DNA from: UBA12088 sp964568345
Lineage (GTDB): Bacteria > Patescibacteriota > Minisyncoccia > Phycocordibacterales > UBA12088
Length of the DNA stretch: 16,133 bases
Direction: 5' to 3'
Assembly: GCA_964568345.1 (NCBI GenBank)
Contig: CAZMPG010000027.1
Coordinates: forward strand, 1 to 16,133
The notes beneath the pieces are model-generated. The model was given only the letters and a program-made list of their open reading frames with translations, ran no database searches and was not told the DNA's origin. Below, piece after piece: positions 7,178 to 14,030 of the stretch. Within the stretch, counting starts at the first letter, position 1. The number at the start of each line of letters is the position of its first letter. The translations under genes were made by a program, and so were the position numbers.

Positions 7178-7319
7178 TGTCACTGCGAGCCCACAGGCCC
7201 TTAGCCGCGAGCAGAGGTGGCAGGAAGCAGTCCATGATATGAGGGGCGTTTTGGTACCACAGCGAAACGATCCTGGATTGTCTCGTCGCCTCCCGGCGGG
7301 TCTGCTCCTCACAATGACA
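7178..7319. repeat. dispersed inverted-repeat element (REP/MITE-like, 'GTCATTGCGAGGAG' family)
   Basis: The ends are TGTCACTGCGAG (7178-7189) and, on the opposite strand, TGTCATTGTGAG (7319-7308), matching at 10 of 12 positions. Read on the minus strand, the element runs GTCATTGTGAGGAGCAG, then GCGACGAGACAATCC, an internal loop, GGACTGCTTC, and CTCGCAGTGACA. This is the layout of the short palindromic repeats scattered in many bacterial genomes, whose translation often reads 'SEATKQS'-like; here one frame reads EATRQSRIV. Recognition is from memory. It fills about half of the 274-nt interval between two minus-strand genes. I see no transposase and no tRNA here. The rest of the interval (7083-7177 and 7320-7356) shows only the possible promoter noted for the ligase gene. 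Confidence 0.65.
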
Positions 7320-7356
7320 ACGACATCGGGCTGTTTCTGGAAGGTGCGGGCAGTTA

Positions 7357-9489
7357 CTACACCCGCTCGTGCTCGTGTGCGCTCAAACGCTCAAACTCTT
7401 CTCGGAGGGTGAGGTACACTTTCGGCGTAACCATGTCTTTGTGGTAGAGATCCGCAAGGAGGATTTCTTCTGTCTTGAAAAGACCGCGACGGGTAAGGGC
7501 GACGCGTAGTCGCTCGATCTGCTCGCGGTCCTGACCCTCGGCAACTTGGTGCATCTTTTCCCGCGCCTGCGACACGTACCGCAGGTATCGCTCGCGGGTA
7601 TGGGTGAGCGCCTGCTCCGTGAAAATGGCACTCTTACTACTATCCGCCATGAGCTCATCGAGAGCACGAACCACCCGCTGGGCAACGATTGACTGTGCGC
7701 GGTAGTACAGGTAGCGCTCCGCTGCCGAGATGCCTGTACGGGATGGGTGGAGTAGGCGGCGTACGTTGTCAGCAAGAAATTCAAGTACGTCGCGCCGCAC
7801 GCGCCAGTGCTCAGCTTCGCTGTCGAGCACCCCACGCTCTGCGCGTTCCGCCTGGAGCTCTTGCTTACTCGCCATACGCTTCATAACAGGCTCGGTTATT
7901 TCGCCGTGCGTAAAGAGATCCCGACTGTACTGTTTTTCGATACCGATTGCATACAGCCGTACCACCCTTTCGGCGAGCGTGGCGCTATCCCCCGCGACGA
8001 GGCGTGAGCACAAAGTGCACGCTTCTGTAAACGCAGCCTCATGTGAAGCATGCACCGTTGTATACGTCGCTTCGTCAATGTAGCCGCGGTCTCGAAGCTG
8101 TTCAAGCTTGAGGAGTACCCTGCTATGAATGAGTGCGCGCACCTCCTCATACTCGAGCACTTCGAGCTCGGTGAGCTTGTTTACGCCAAGGCGGCGCATC
8201 AGGGGACCGATCGTCGTCGCTTTGATAAACAGCGTTGTGAAGATGCAGCCAACGGTGACCGCGAGGAGGAATTCTTTGGGAGAGAACGTATATTTCCAGC
8301 CGGGGAAAGAGAGCGTGTCGGGTACGAGGAGTACCATAGTCACCGCGAGGGCGCCGCGTAGGCTCCCCCACGCGAGCACGTGTTGCCATGCGCGCGAGAC
8401 ACGCCTGTTTAGGGGAACAAGGAGGTTTGACAGTGCAACAATCGGGTAGATCGAAAAAGCACGACCAACGGCAACAATGACGATCGAGAGGAGGATTGGG
8501 GCAAGGAAAAGGTGCGTCGTTGTCGGTAGCTCAGAAAACAGGAAACCAATGAGCACAAAGATGAGCGAGTTTGCAAGGAATGCAAGCATGCCCCAAAACT
8601 TTTCCACGAATGCTTCCGCACGGAGCGAAACCTTGTACCTGCCGTAATTGCCGAGCACGATTGCCGCAACGGTCGTCGCGATAATGGCTGACAGGTGCAA
8701 GGTGATACCTACCGCTTGCAGGAGGTGTGCACTCAGTTCGGTGAGGATAAAAGTGAGGTGTGCCAGAATGAGCATGAGCGTGATGCTGATGAACTCATTC
8801 GAACGAACTCGTTCAACGAGTTTTGAGAACAGGCCGCCCATGATGAGACCGAACACGATGCCCCCGAGCACCATTTCTGTAAACATGCCAATTCCCTCAA
8901 TGACGGTACCCACGCCGTGGTACCCCTCAAGCGCAACAGCAAGTACGATGAGAAAGAGCGCGTAGGACGTGCCATCGTTGAAAAGTGACTCGCCTTCAAA
9001 GATGAGTGCGAGGCGTCGCGGTGCGCCATACTCTTTAAAAAGCGCAAGCACGGCGACCGGGTCAGTTGCTGAGATGAGTGCACCGAATAAGAGCGCGAGC
9101 GTGAATGGTATGGGGAAGCCAATGAGCGACAGGAGAAGGTACATGCCTCCTGCAATGAAACACGCACTCGCCATGAGCGAAACGATTGAGAGCATGGTGA
9201 TCGGCAGCGCGTCTACGGTGAGCTGACGAATACGCATGTTGTACGCCGATTCAAAGATGAGCGTTGGAAGGAATACAAAGAAGAGGAGGTCAGGAGTGAG
9301 GGTGAGGTCGTGGACAAACGCAAGACCAGGCACGAGTGCCGACAGGGGAGCAAGTAGGATACCAACGAAAGCAAGGAGTGCGGTATACGGCACACGGATA
9401 CGACGCGCCAGGAAGTACGCTCCGCTTGCAAGAAGCAGTATAGTGAGTACGCCAAGCGTTGTGGTGAGAGTGAGGCTCATGGTTTCCAT
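7357..9489 (-). CDS. CPA1 (NhaP-type) Na+/H+ antiporter with long C-terminal cytoplasmic domain
   Basis: The 710-residue product starts with a membrane domain of about 430 residues and 11-13 helices. CPA1 motifs are FFVFLPTLIFESAYNM (70-85), SATDPVAVLALF (140-151) with transport Asp D143, FEGESLFNDGTSYALF (164-179) with the N171-D172 pair, and AWGSLRGALAVTM (372-384). The remaining ~280 residues (about 432-710) are charged, helical and cytoplasmic, with few recognisable features; they probably gate the transporter. The protein exchanges cations for protons across the inner membrane. The open frame reaches 9609, but the hydrophobic start favours METMSL at 9489 or MSL at 9480. On the minus strand TATCAT (9510-9505) lies 15 nt upstream of the first. 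It is divergent from the 9630 gene. No Shine-Dalgarno is seen. Confidence 0.92.
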   Translation of the reverse strand: METMSLTLTTTLGVLTILLLASGAYFLARRIRVPYTALLAFVGILLAPLSALVPGLAFVHDLTLTPDLLFFVFLPTLIFESAYNMRIRQLTVDALPITMLSIVSLMASACFIAGGMYLLLSLIGFPIPFTLALLFGALISATDPVAVLALFKEYGAPRRLALIFEGESLFNDGTSYALFLIVLAVALEGYHGVGTVIEGIGMFTEMVLGGIVFGLIMGGLFSKLVERVRSNEFISITLMLILAHLTFILTELSAHLLQAVGITLHLSAIIATTVAAIVLGNYGRYKVSLRAEAFVEKFWGMLAFLANSLIFVLIGFLFSELPTTTHLFLAPILLSIVIVAVGRAFSIYPIVALSNLLVPLNRRVSRAWQHVLAWGSLRGALAVTMVLLVPDTLSFPGWKYTFSPKEFLLAVTVGCIFTTLFIKATTIGPLMRRLGVNKLTELEVLEYEEVRALIHSRVLLKLEQLRDRGYIDEATYTTVHASHEAAFTEACTLCSRLVAGDSATLAERVVRLYAIGIEKQYSRDLFTHGEITEPVMKRMASKQELQAERAERGVLDSEAEHWRVRRDVLEFLADNVRRLLHPSRTGISAAERYLYYRAQSIVAQRVVRALDELMADSSKSAIFTEQALTHTRERYLRYVSQAREKMHQVAEGQDREQIERLRVALTRRGLFKTEEILLADLYHKDMVTPKVYLTLREEFERLSAHEHERV

Positions 9490-9613
9490 ACGCACGGGTG
9501 GTAAATGATAAACACACGACTTCCTACGACGCCAGCAAAACACCACACTACCACAAAGGCGTTCGGTTGTGCAGGGTGCTGTGCATAACGTCGCGCGTGG
9601 GCACACCAAGCTC

Positions 9614-9622
9614 TGCTATACT
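9614..9622 (+). promoter_or_regulatory. extended -10 promoter (TGCTATACT) of the 9630 operon
   Basis: TGcTATACT ends 7 nt before the ATG at 9630, again predicting an mRNA that starts at or next to the start codon. No convincing -35 is present. It argues against the longer frame beginning at 9498. Confidence 0.65.
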
Positions 9623-9629
9623 CTCTGTA

Positions 9630-10736
9630 ATGGCTACCCTGACCGGCATCCTTGAACGAGTACGGACAAAACCATCTCGCCCTGCGTTTGCCATGATCGT
9701 TGGGCTTATTGGGTTTGCGCTTGCGCTCACCGTCCTCCAGGCGTTCTTTGGTTCGCGTGTGCCCGGAGATACCGATGGTGGTGTGGGGATGTACGACAGC
9801 ACACCAAGCATGTCGCCTGAAGGAACGGTTGCGTGGTCTCGCGATGAGTACGCCATAGGCGGTGACGGCAGTGCTGCACCAAGCATACGAAACGTGCAAG
9901 AGTCCATGGTACCAGGGAACAACATTGCTCCGCTTGAACGGCAAGAGTATAGCGCACACATTCGTACTACCGACCTCGAGGAGGTGTGCGCCACCCTCCT
10001 CGATCTCAAGGCACAATCCTACGTAGTTTCTGAAAACGAAGAGCGCACCAAGACATCGTGCTCCTTTCGTTTCAAGGTCGAGCGTACGTATGTCGACGAG
10101 GTGCTGAGTACCATCACGGCGCTTGGTCCAGACACTCTTGTTGGAGAAACCGAGACCATACAAGAACAAATCACTGACTACACATCGCAGCTTGAGATAC
10201 TCAATCGACAGCAGCTCCTCCTCGAGGAGACGCTTGTCCAAACAACAACCGCATACGACAGCCTCACCGAGGTAGCGCGGGAAGCTCATGACGTCGAGAC
10301 GCTCTCGAACGTCATCAGCAGTAAGCTTGCGCAGGTGGAACGTTTGACCCGTGAACGTACCGCACTCGCTGCAACCATTGAGCAAGTGATGCGTGCAAAG
10401 TCGCAGGCGCTTGATAGCGTGCGGTACGCAAGGTTCTCCGTCTCAGCAGATCTCTACCAGGTCATTTCACTGCACACGATTCGCGACTCGTGGATGTATG
10501 CAACACAGCACCTCGCCACACGCCTCAATACAGCGCTCCAGCGTCTCACTGTGGGACTGGTTGCAAACCTTGCAGACCTTGTGGTGGTACTCGCCCACGT
10601 CGCTCTCGTCATGGGGCTTGCGTGGGCATGCTATCGTTTCGCTCGTTCATTTCTCCCCCTTCACCCTAAGCAAGAGGTGCCGGCATCGGTGACACCCGCA
10701 ATGCGTAAGAGGGTACGGCAGCAAGAACCACAGTGA
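9630..10736 (+). CDS. membrane-anchored coiled-coil protein, DUF4349-like
   Basis: The 368-residue product has two membrane segments: about 20-40 (FAMIVGLIGFALALTVLQAFF) and about 318-342 (LVVVLAHVALVMGLAWACYRFA). Between them lie a low-complexity Ser/Gly/Pro linker (45-95), a small alpha/beta part (about 100-185, with RTTDLEEVCATLLDL and FRFKVERTYVDEVLSTITALG) and a coiled coil (about 187-270, TIQEQITDYTSQLEILNRQQLLLEE onward). This order matches DUF4349-type proteins, whose function is unknown. The C-terminus is basic (MRKRVRQQEPQ). Its stop is 1 nt from the SppA start, so the two are co-transcribed, suggesting a partner role in membrane-protein handling. That role is an inference. The start is set by TGCTATACT just upstream. 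Confidence 0.82.
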   Translation: MATLTGILERVRTKPSRPAFAMIVGLIGFALALTVLQAFFGSRVPGDTDGGVGMYDSTPSMSPEGTVAWSRDEYAIGGDGSAAPSIRNVQESMVPGNNIAPLERQEYSAHIRTTDLEEVCATLLDLKAQSYVVSENEERTKTSCSFRFKVERTYVDEVLSTITALGPDTLVGETETIQEQITDYTSQLEILNRQQLLLEETLVQTTTAYDSLTEVAREAHDVETLSNVISSKLAQVERLTRERTALAATIEQVMRAKSQALDSVRYARFSVSADLYQVISLHTIRDSWMYATQHLATRLNTALQRLTVGLVANLADLVVVLAHVALVMGLAWACYRFARSFLPLHPKQEVPASVTPAMRKRVRQQEPQ

Positions 10737-10737
10737 C

Positions 10738-11700
10738 ATGCCAAGTAGTGGTGAACATTCGCCGAGCGAATCCTTGCCAGAAGCATCCTCCACTGAGCGT
10801 GCGTGGTTTTTTAGTCGTAGGGGAATCACGCATGAAAGAGGGAGTCATGTCCTCCGTGTCGTCTTAGCACTATTCGTGGGTATCCCCGCTTTTGCTTTTT
10901 GGGGCGTAGCCATGCTCGGTGTACTCAGCCTGGCTGCATTCATAGCAAGCGGTCAAGAGGATGAGGCATCTTGCTCTGTTGCGCACGTGCAGCTCCACGG
11001 AATCCTACTCAGTACAGCGAGTGGGCTCACCGAACTTGTGGGGGGAGGGGGTATCGCGAGCGCGGACGCGGTGATGGCAAGTATCCGCGCAGCAGATAAG
11101 GACGATGCTGTAGTTGCCGTCGTGCTCGATATTGACTCACCCGGCGGTTTGCCGGTTGCCGGTGATGACATTATGCAAACACTTCGCGGTACGACGAAAC
11201 CAACAGTGGCGGTCATACGAGACATTGGCACGAGCGCAGCATACTGGGCGGCGGCGGGAGCTGACTACGTCGTCGCGTCCCCCGTGTCCGATGTCGGATC
11301 TATCGGTGTCACCATGTCGTACCGTGAGGTTGCAAGCTCAACGGAGTACGAGGGTTCGCGCTGGATTGACCTATCGAGCGGTGCATTCAAGGATGCGGGA
11401 AACCCCGAGCGAATGCTGCGTAGCGAGGAGCACACGTACTTTCAGGGACAGGTTGCGGCGGTGCACGCGTACATGATAGAGCGCATCGCTACAGCGCGCC
11501 CCGCGCTCACCCGTGAGGCGCTCGCGACGTACGCAGATGGGCGGTCGTACCTTGGAAGTGAGGCGCTCGACCGTAAGCTCATTGACAAGCTCGGAAGCTT
11601 TCCTGAAGCGCTTGCATACGTGGATACGGTGCGCGGTGAACCTCTCGGTACCGCGCAGCTCTGTGACCCCGACCAGGGATTGCTCGCCGAGTGGTTCTAG
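10738..11700 (+). CDS. sppA: S49 family signal peptide peptidase (SppA-like)
   Basis: SppA digests leftover signal peptides within the membrane and helps clear damaged membrane proteins. The 320-residue product has an N-terminal membrane anchor (about 38-70), then a single S49 domain of the short type found in Gram-positives and archaea. VVLDIDSPGGLPVAGDDI (128-145) is the conserved oxyanion region. S166 in DIGTSAAYWAAAGADYVVA is the nucleophile and K218 in SSGAFKDAGNPER is the general base. The Ser-Lys distance of 52 equals that of B. subtilis SppA (S147/K199). VGSIGV (186-191) is also family-typical. The serine context TSAAYW differs from the usual ASGGYY but keeps the serine. The ATG follows the upstream stop by 1 nt without a Shine-Dalgarno, and the next gene overlaps or abuts its stop. 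Confidence 0.94.
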   Translation: MPSSGEHSPSESLPEASSTERAWFFSRRGITHERGSHVLRVVLALFVGIPAFAFWGVAMLGVLSLAAFIASGQEDEASCSVAHVQLHGILLSTASGLTELVGGGGIASADAVMASIRAADKDDAVVAVVLDIDSPGGLPVAGDDIMQTLRGTTKPTVAVIRDIGTSAAYWAAAGADYVVASPVSDVGSIGVTMSYREVASSTEYEGSRWIDLSSGAFKDAGNPERMLRSEEHTYFQGQVAAVHAYMIERIATARPALTREALATYADGRSYLGSEALDRKLIDKLGSFPEALAYVDTVRGEPLGTAQLCDPDQGLLAEWF

Positions 11701-11708
11701 TGCGCCGC

Positions 11709-12542
11709 ATGATCCGCACATTCGTGACGCTTGCGGCAATCGGGGCGCTCGTGTGGGCGCCCTGGATGGGGCGGCTTCAGCCACGCGAGCTTGCAGAGAT
11801 GGTGGCGTCAAACTTCGGTCCACTGCCAGCGGGATGTTTTGATGGTGACGGCGATCCGCTTGCAAGCGGTGTCGCGGTGCGCTGGTACCCCTTTGGCCGC
11901 CTTGTACACACGTGTGCGCGTGACTATGTACACTGGATGTGGGGCGGGGTGAGTGAGCTTGGTGGTGTATACAAGGGTGCCCCTGAGCTTGGTATGACGT
12001 CTCCGTCGCCGCTCACCTGCCGTTCTATCCTTGAGCGACGTGCGGCAAAGCGTGCGTCGAGTACGCAGCCGATCCTATACGGAGGGGACAGAGCGCTGCA
12101 TGCGGATTTTTCCGCATTCCCCGACACCGAGGGTAGAGCTTCGAGAGTTGATCGCATGCTCCGCGATGGACCGACATTCGCAGGTCGGTACACAGTTGCT
12201 TCGTGGGATTGCGGCACAAACTGCCAGCGCCACGCGGTTGCTGATGTTGCGAGTGGTCGTGTCATCGCGTACGGTCTCCCCACGGAGTATGGCGTTTCGT
12301 ACGATCTCGCAAGCAATCTTCTCGTTACGAATCCGGTACAGCACCTCCCCGAACTCCCCGCAGACGATCATGAAGCGGAGGATATCGCACTCTCCCTCGC
12401 ACGACTTCCCCGCGAGTACTATGAAGTGACCTATGATGCAGCATCCGACAGTGCGTACCTAGTCCGCGTGTGCGTGGAGGGTAGCATCACTGACTACCTC
12501 GAGGTTGCCGGTAGCACACTTCAAACAGAGCATCCGCAGTAG
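11709..12542 (+). CDS. secreted or lipid-facing hypothetical protein with CGTNC motif
   Basis: No named family is recognised with confidence. The 277-residue product begins MIRTFVTLAAIGALVWAPWMG, a signal peptide or anchor. The region around 154-190 (GPTFAGRYTVASWDCGTNCQRHAVADVASGRVI, in pieces) resembles a widespread family of small secreted bacterial proteins with 'FAGxYxVxxWxCGTxCQ', whose function I do not know. Seven cysteines are visible (about 43, 69, 104, 168, 172, 255 plus neighbours to be counted), so disulphides are possible. Two in-frame GTG codons at 11691 and 11700 precede the ATG at 11709; GTG 11700 overlaps the sppA stop by one base and would suit translational coupling. The gene closes the 9630 operon. 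No terminator is seen after it. Confidence 0.72.
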   Translation: MIRTFVTLAAIGALVWAPWMGRLQPRELAEMVASNFGPLPAGCFDGDGDPLASGVAVRWYPFGRLVHTCARDYVHWMWGGVSELGGVYKGAPELGMTSPSPLTCRSILERRAAKRASSTQPILYGGDRALHADFSAFPDTEGRASRVDRMLRDGPTFAGRYTVASWDCGTNCQRHAVADVASGRVIAYGLPTEYGVSYDLASNLLVTNPVQHLPELPADDHEAEDIALSLARLPREYYEVTYDAASDSAYLVRVCVEGSITDYLEVAGSTLQTEHPQ

Positions 12543-12582
12543 ACTGTGATTGACACTGTCCATGTACTGCGTGGCAGGGTGC

Positions 12583-12591
12583 TTATCCACA
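12583..12591 (+). promoter_or_regulatory. DnaA box (TTATCCACA)
   Basis: TTATCCACA is an exact match to the consensus DnaA box. It ends 8 nt before the -35 of the lexA-operon promoter. Only one exact box is seen in the window and there is no AT-rich unwinding region, so it is not an origin. A regulatory role at this promoter is possible, as is chance. Confidence 0.4.
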
Positions 12592-12599
12592 GGGTGGAG

Positions 12600-12628
12600 T
12601 TGACGGTGTACGTTCGTTCACCTACACT
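12600..12628 (+). promoter_or_regulatory. lexA-operon promoter with operator-like palindrome in the spacer
   Basis: TTGACG (12600-12605), a 17-nt spacer and TACACT (12623-12628) form a near-consensus sigma70 promoter. The expected start lies near 12635, giving a leader of about 20 nt, longer than at other genes here. GGTGTACGTTCGTTCACC (12605-12622) pairs with itself at 7 of 9 positions and exactly fills the spacer, the classic place for a repressor. LexA binding for autoregulation is the natural guess; it does not match the E. coli or B. subtilis SOS-box consensus. Confidence 0.6.
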
Positions 12629-12655
12629 GTACCTATATCAGCTAACACACCTCCT

Positions 12656-12916
12656 ATGAGCAAGCACACTGTAGCACGTGAGATAGAGCGAGAGCTCGAG
12701 CGGATCAACGACCGTATTGATCGCGCAATCATTCGGGGCAGGTCGTACACGGGCGAGGCGCGGCGCCATCGCGAGCTCCTCGCGACGTTGTCCCACCTCG
12801 TGCACGAGGAGGTGCCGGTCGCACGCACGGCCCGCCCGGTGCGTCACAGCCCGGTGCGCCGGAGCCTCACGGGGGGCGTGTTCTCCCGCCTCCTCGGCAT
12901 CGGTGTAGCAGCCTAA
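12656..12916 (+). CDS. small basic helical protein, first gene of the lexA operon
   Basis: The 86-residue product begins MSKHTVAREIERELERINDRIDRAIIRGRSYTGEARRHREL (first 41 residues, in pieces). This is a charged helix with heptad-like Ile/Leu spacing (about 5-50). An Arg/Pro-rich linker (about 53-70) and a short hydrophobic Gly-rich end (LTGGVFSRLLGIGVAA) follow. Short proteins with a similar 'REI..IN.RID..I..G.SY..EARRH..LL' layout occur in CPR genomes as I recall, without a known function. It lies directly behind the operator-bearing promoter and 9 nt ahead of lexA, so it is co-expressed with it. The frame also opens with CTCCT just before the ATG, which is not a Shine-Dalgarno. Confidence 0.7.
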   Translation: MSKHTVAREIERELERINDRIDRAIIRGRSYTGEARRHRELLATLSHLVHEEVPVARTARPVRHSPVRRSLTGGVFSRLLGIGVAA

Positions 12917-12925
12917 TCATTACGT

Positions 12926-13492
12926 ATGGACCACGCGCAGCAACTCGCCGCATTCTATCGCTCACACCGCCGCATGCCTGGGTATAGCGAAATGTGCACG
13001 CTCTTTGGGTTTGCATCGAAGAATGCGGTCGCGAAGGTAGTCGATAGGCTCGTCGAGGCGGGTGTGGTACACAAAGATGCGCGTGGCAAGCTCATTCCGC
13101 ACGCGCTCGGCGACGAGGTGCCCCTCCTGGGTTATGTCGAGGCCGGTTTTCCCTCACCTGCCGAGGAGCATACCCTCGACCGGGTGACGATGGATGACCT
13201 TCTCCTGGGTGCTCGCGAGCATCTGTACCTCCTCCGGGTAAAGGGGCTCTCGATGGTGGACGCCGGTATCTTCGAGGGCGACCTTCTCCTCGTGGAGCGT
13301 ACAGAGCGAGCCCACACCGGTGACATTGTCGTCGCAAACCTTGACGGGGAGTGGACCGTTAAATATCTACGAGAGAAGCAGGGGAAGCGGTACCTCGAGG
13401 CGGCAAACGAGGCATACCCCGATCTCTGGCCCAGTGAGTCGCTCACTATCGGTGGCGTTGTGCGGAGTGTCATCCGCACGTACGGGCGGTGA
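12926..13492 (+). CDS. lexA: LexA-like SOS repressor (S24 autopeptidase)
   Basis: LexA represses DNA-damage genes and cleaves itself when RecA is activated. The 188-residue product has a winged-helix DNA-binding part (about 1-60, PGYSEMCTLFGFASKNAVAKVVDRLVEAGVV) and a C-terminal S24 domain. The Ala-Gly cleavage site is A73-G74 in LLGYVEAGFPSPAEE. The nucleophile is S109 in RVKGLSMVDAGI and the base is K146 in EWTVKYL. The Ser-Lys distance of 37 equals that of E. coli LexA (S119/K156). The recognition helix contains SKNAVAKVVDRL, comparable to SPNAAEEHLKAL of E. coli. It is 9 nt after the 86-aa gene, with no Shine-Dalgarno, and overlaps or abuts a gene with a LexA-like C-terminal half. Confidence 0.94.
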   Translation: MDHAQQLAAFYRSHRRMPGYSEMCTLFGFASKNAVAKVVDRLVEAGVVHKDARGKLIPHALGDEVPLLGYVEAGFPSPAEEHTLDRVTMDDLLLGAREHLYLLRVKGLSMVDAGIFEGDLLLVERTERAHTGDIVVANLDGEWTVKYLREKQGKRYLEAANEAYPDLWPSESLTIGGVVRSVIRTYGR

Positions 13493-13524
13493 CACTCGTG
13501 GCGTACGCGACTAACACCCACACT

Positions 13525-13983
13525 ATGCAGCAGAGCACCATCGTCTATGTTCCGTGGCACGAGCGTGGGCAACGCGGTGTGCAGGCGTACCGAGCGGGGA
13601 GGCTTTCACCGGGTGCGCCGCAGAGTACTCTAGACAGCGTTCCCCGCTACCTGCGTGTTGCACCGGTACTACCGTCCGCCGTCATTATTGTGCGGGTGGT
13701 TGGGTCGCGCGACATGGTGCTATCGGCCCCAATGTGCGAGGTGGTGGAGAACCCCTATCTCGGTGTGCAAGCGGGTGACGTGCTCACCGTTTCCTGCGGA
13801 GGGGAGCCCAAGGTGGGGAACCTCGTCCTTGTGGTGCGTGGCGACGCGCGCATGCTCTGCCGGCTCACCGAGCACGAGGGGGTGCGGTATTTCGTGTGGG
13901 GGCAGCGGATGCGCGAACGAGAGGAGTTGCGGAGCGGGTCGCAGGTGTGGGGTGTTGTCTCATCACTCTCCCGAAGCCTCTAG
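13525..13983 (+). CDS. LexA-coupled protein with degenerate S24-like domain
   Basis: No named family is recognised. The 152-residue product aligns without gaps to the end of the neighbouring LexA. QAGDVLTV (82-89) matches FEGDLLLV, VGNLVLVV (97-104) matches TGDIVVAN, and WGVVSSL (142-148) matches GGVVRSV. The distance from Asp85 to C112 is 27, as from D119 to K146 in LexA, and from there to the GVV glycine is 31 in both. So the catalytic Lys position holds Cys112. The serine region reads VVGSRDMVLSAP with an insertion and no GxSM. No Ala-Gly site or helix-turn-helix is visible. It is therefore probably a non-cleaving S24-fold protein. Starts: ATG 13525 chosen; GTG 13489 (overlapping the lexA stop as GTGA) and GTG 13498 are in frame. 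Confidence 0.68.
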   Translation: MQQSTIVYVPWHERGQRGVQAYRAGRLSPGAPQSTLDSVPRYLRVAPVLPSAVIIVRVVGSRDMVLSAPMCEVVENPYLGVQAGDVLTVSCGGEPKVGNLVLVVRGDARMLCRLTEHEGVRYFVWGQRMREREELRSGSQVWGVVSSLSRSL

Positions 13984-13984
13984 G

Positions 13985-14025
13985 CTGCAGAAAGAGGCAG
14001 CCCTGCAGCTTTAGGGCAGCAGGGC
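13985..14025. terminator. hairpin cluster after the lexA operon, probable bidirectional terminator
   Basis: Two alternative stems overlap: GCAGCCCT/AGGGCAGC (13997-14004 with 14013-14020, one mismatch) and GCCCTGC/GCAGGGC (14000-14006 with 14019-14025). CTGCAG occurs twice. It begins right after the stop at 13983, and on the minus strand is followed by CTCTTTCTG. It lies between convergent reading frames, so termination in both directions is plausible, though no long T-run is present. Confidence 0.4.
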
Positions 14026-14030
14026 AGTAC

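Noticed and set aside
7230..7270. Possible T-box riboswitch (TGTGGTACC with a following CGCCCC on the minus strand)
   Set aside because: The GGTGG...ACCGCG core is not met, no specifier stem is seen, the downstream gene is not amino-acid related, and the repeat element explains the sequence.
7082..7312. 76-codon minus-strand frame upstream of the ligase gene
   Set aside because: It is the read-through of the palindromic repeat element, a common source of false proteins.
8816..8832. AACTCGTT-C-AACGAGTT inverted repeat
   Set aside because: It lies inside the antiporter coding region in a well-conserved stretch and needs no extra explanation, though it could be looked at again if it recurs.
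9477..10385. Minus-strand frame of 302 codons
   Set aside because: It is antisense to the DUF4349-like gene and its promoter, with no recognisable domain and no start signal.
12540..12660. Replication origin suggested by the DnaA box
   Set aside because: Only one exact box, no AT-rich unwinding element and no dnaA, dnaN or rpmH nearby.
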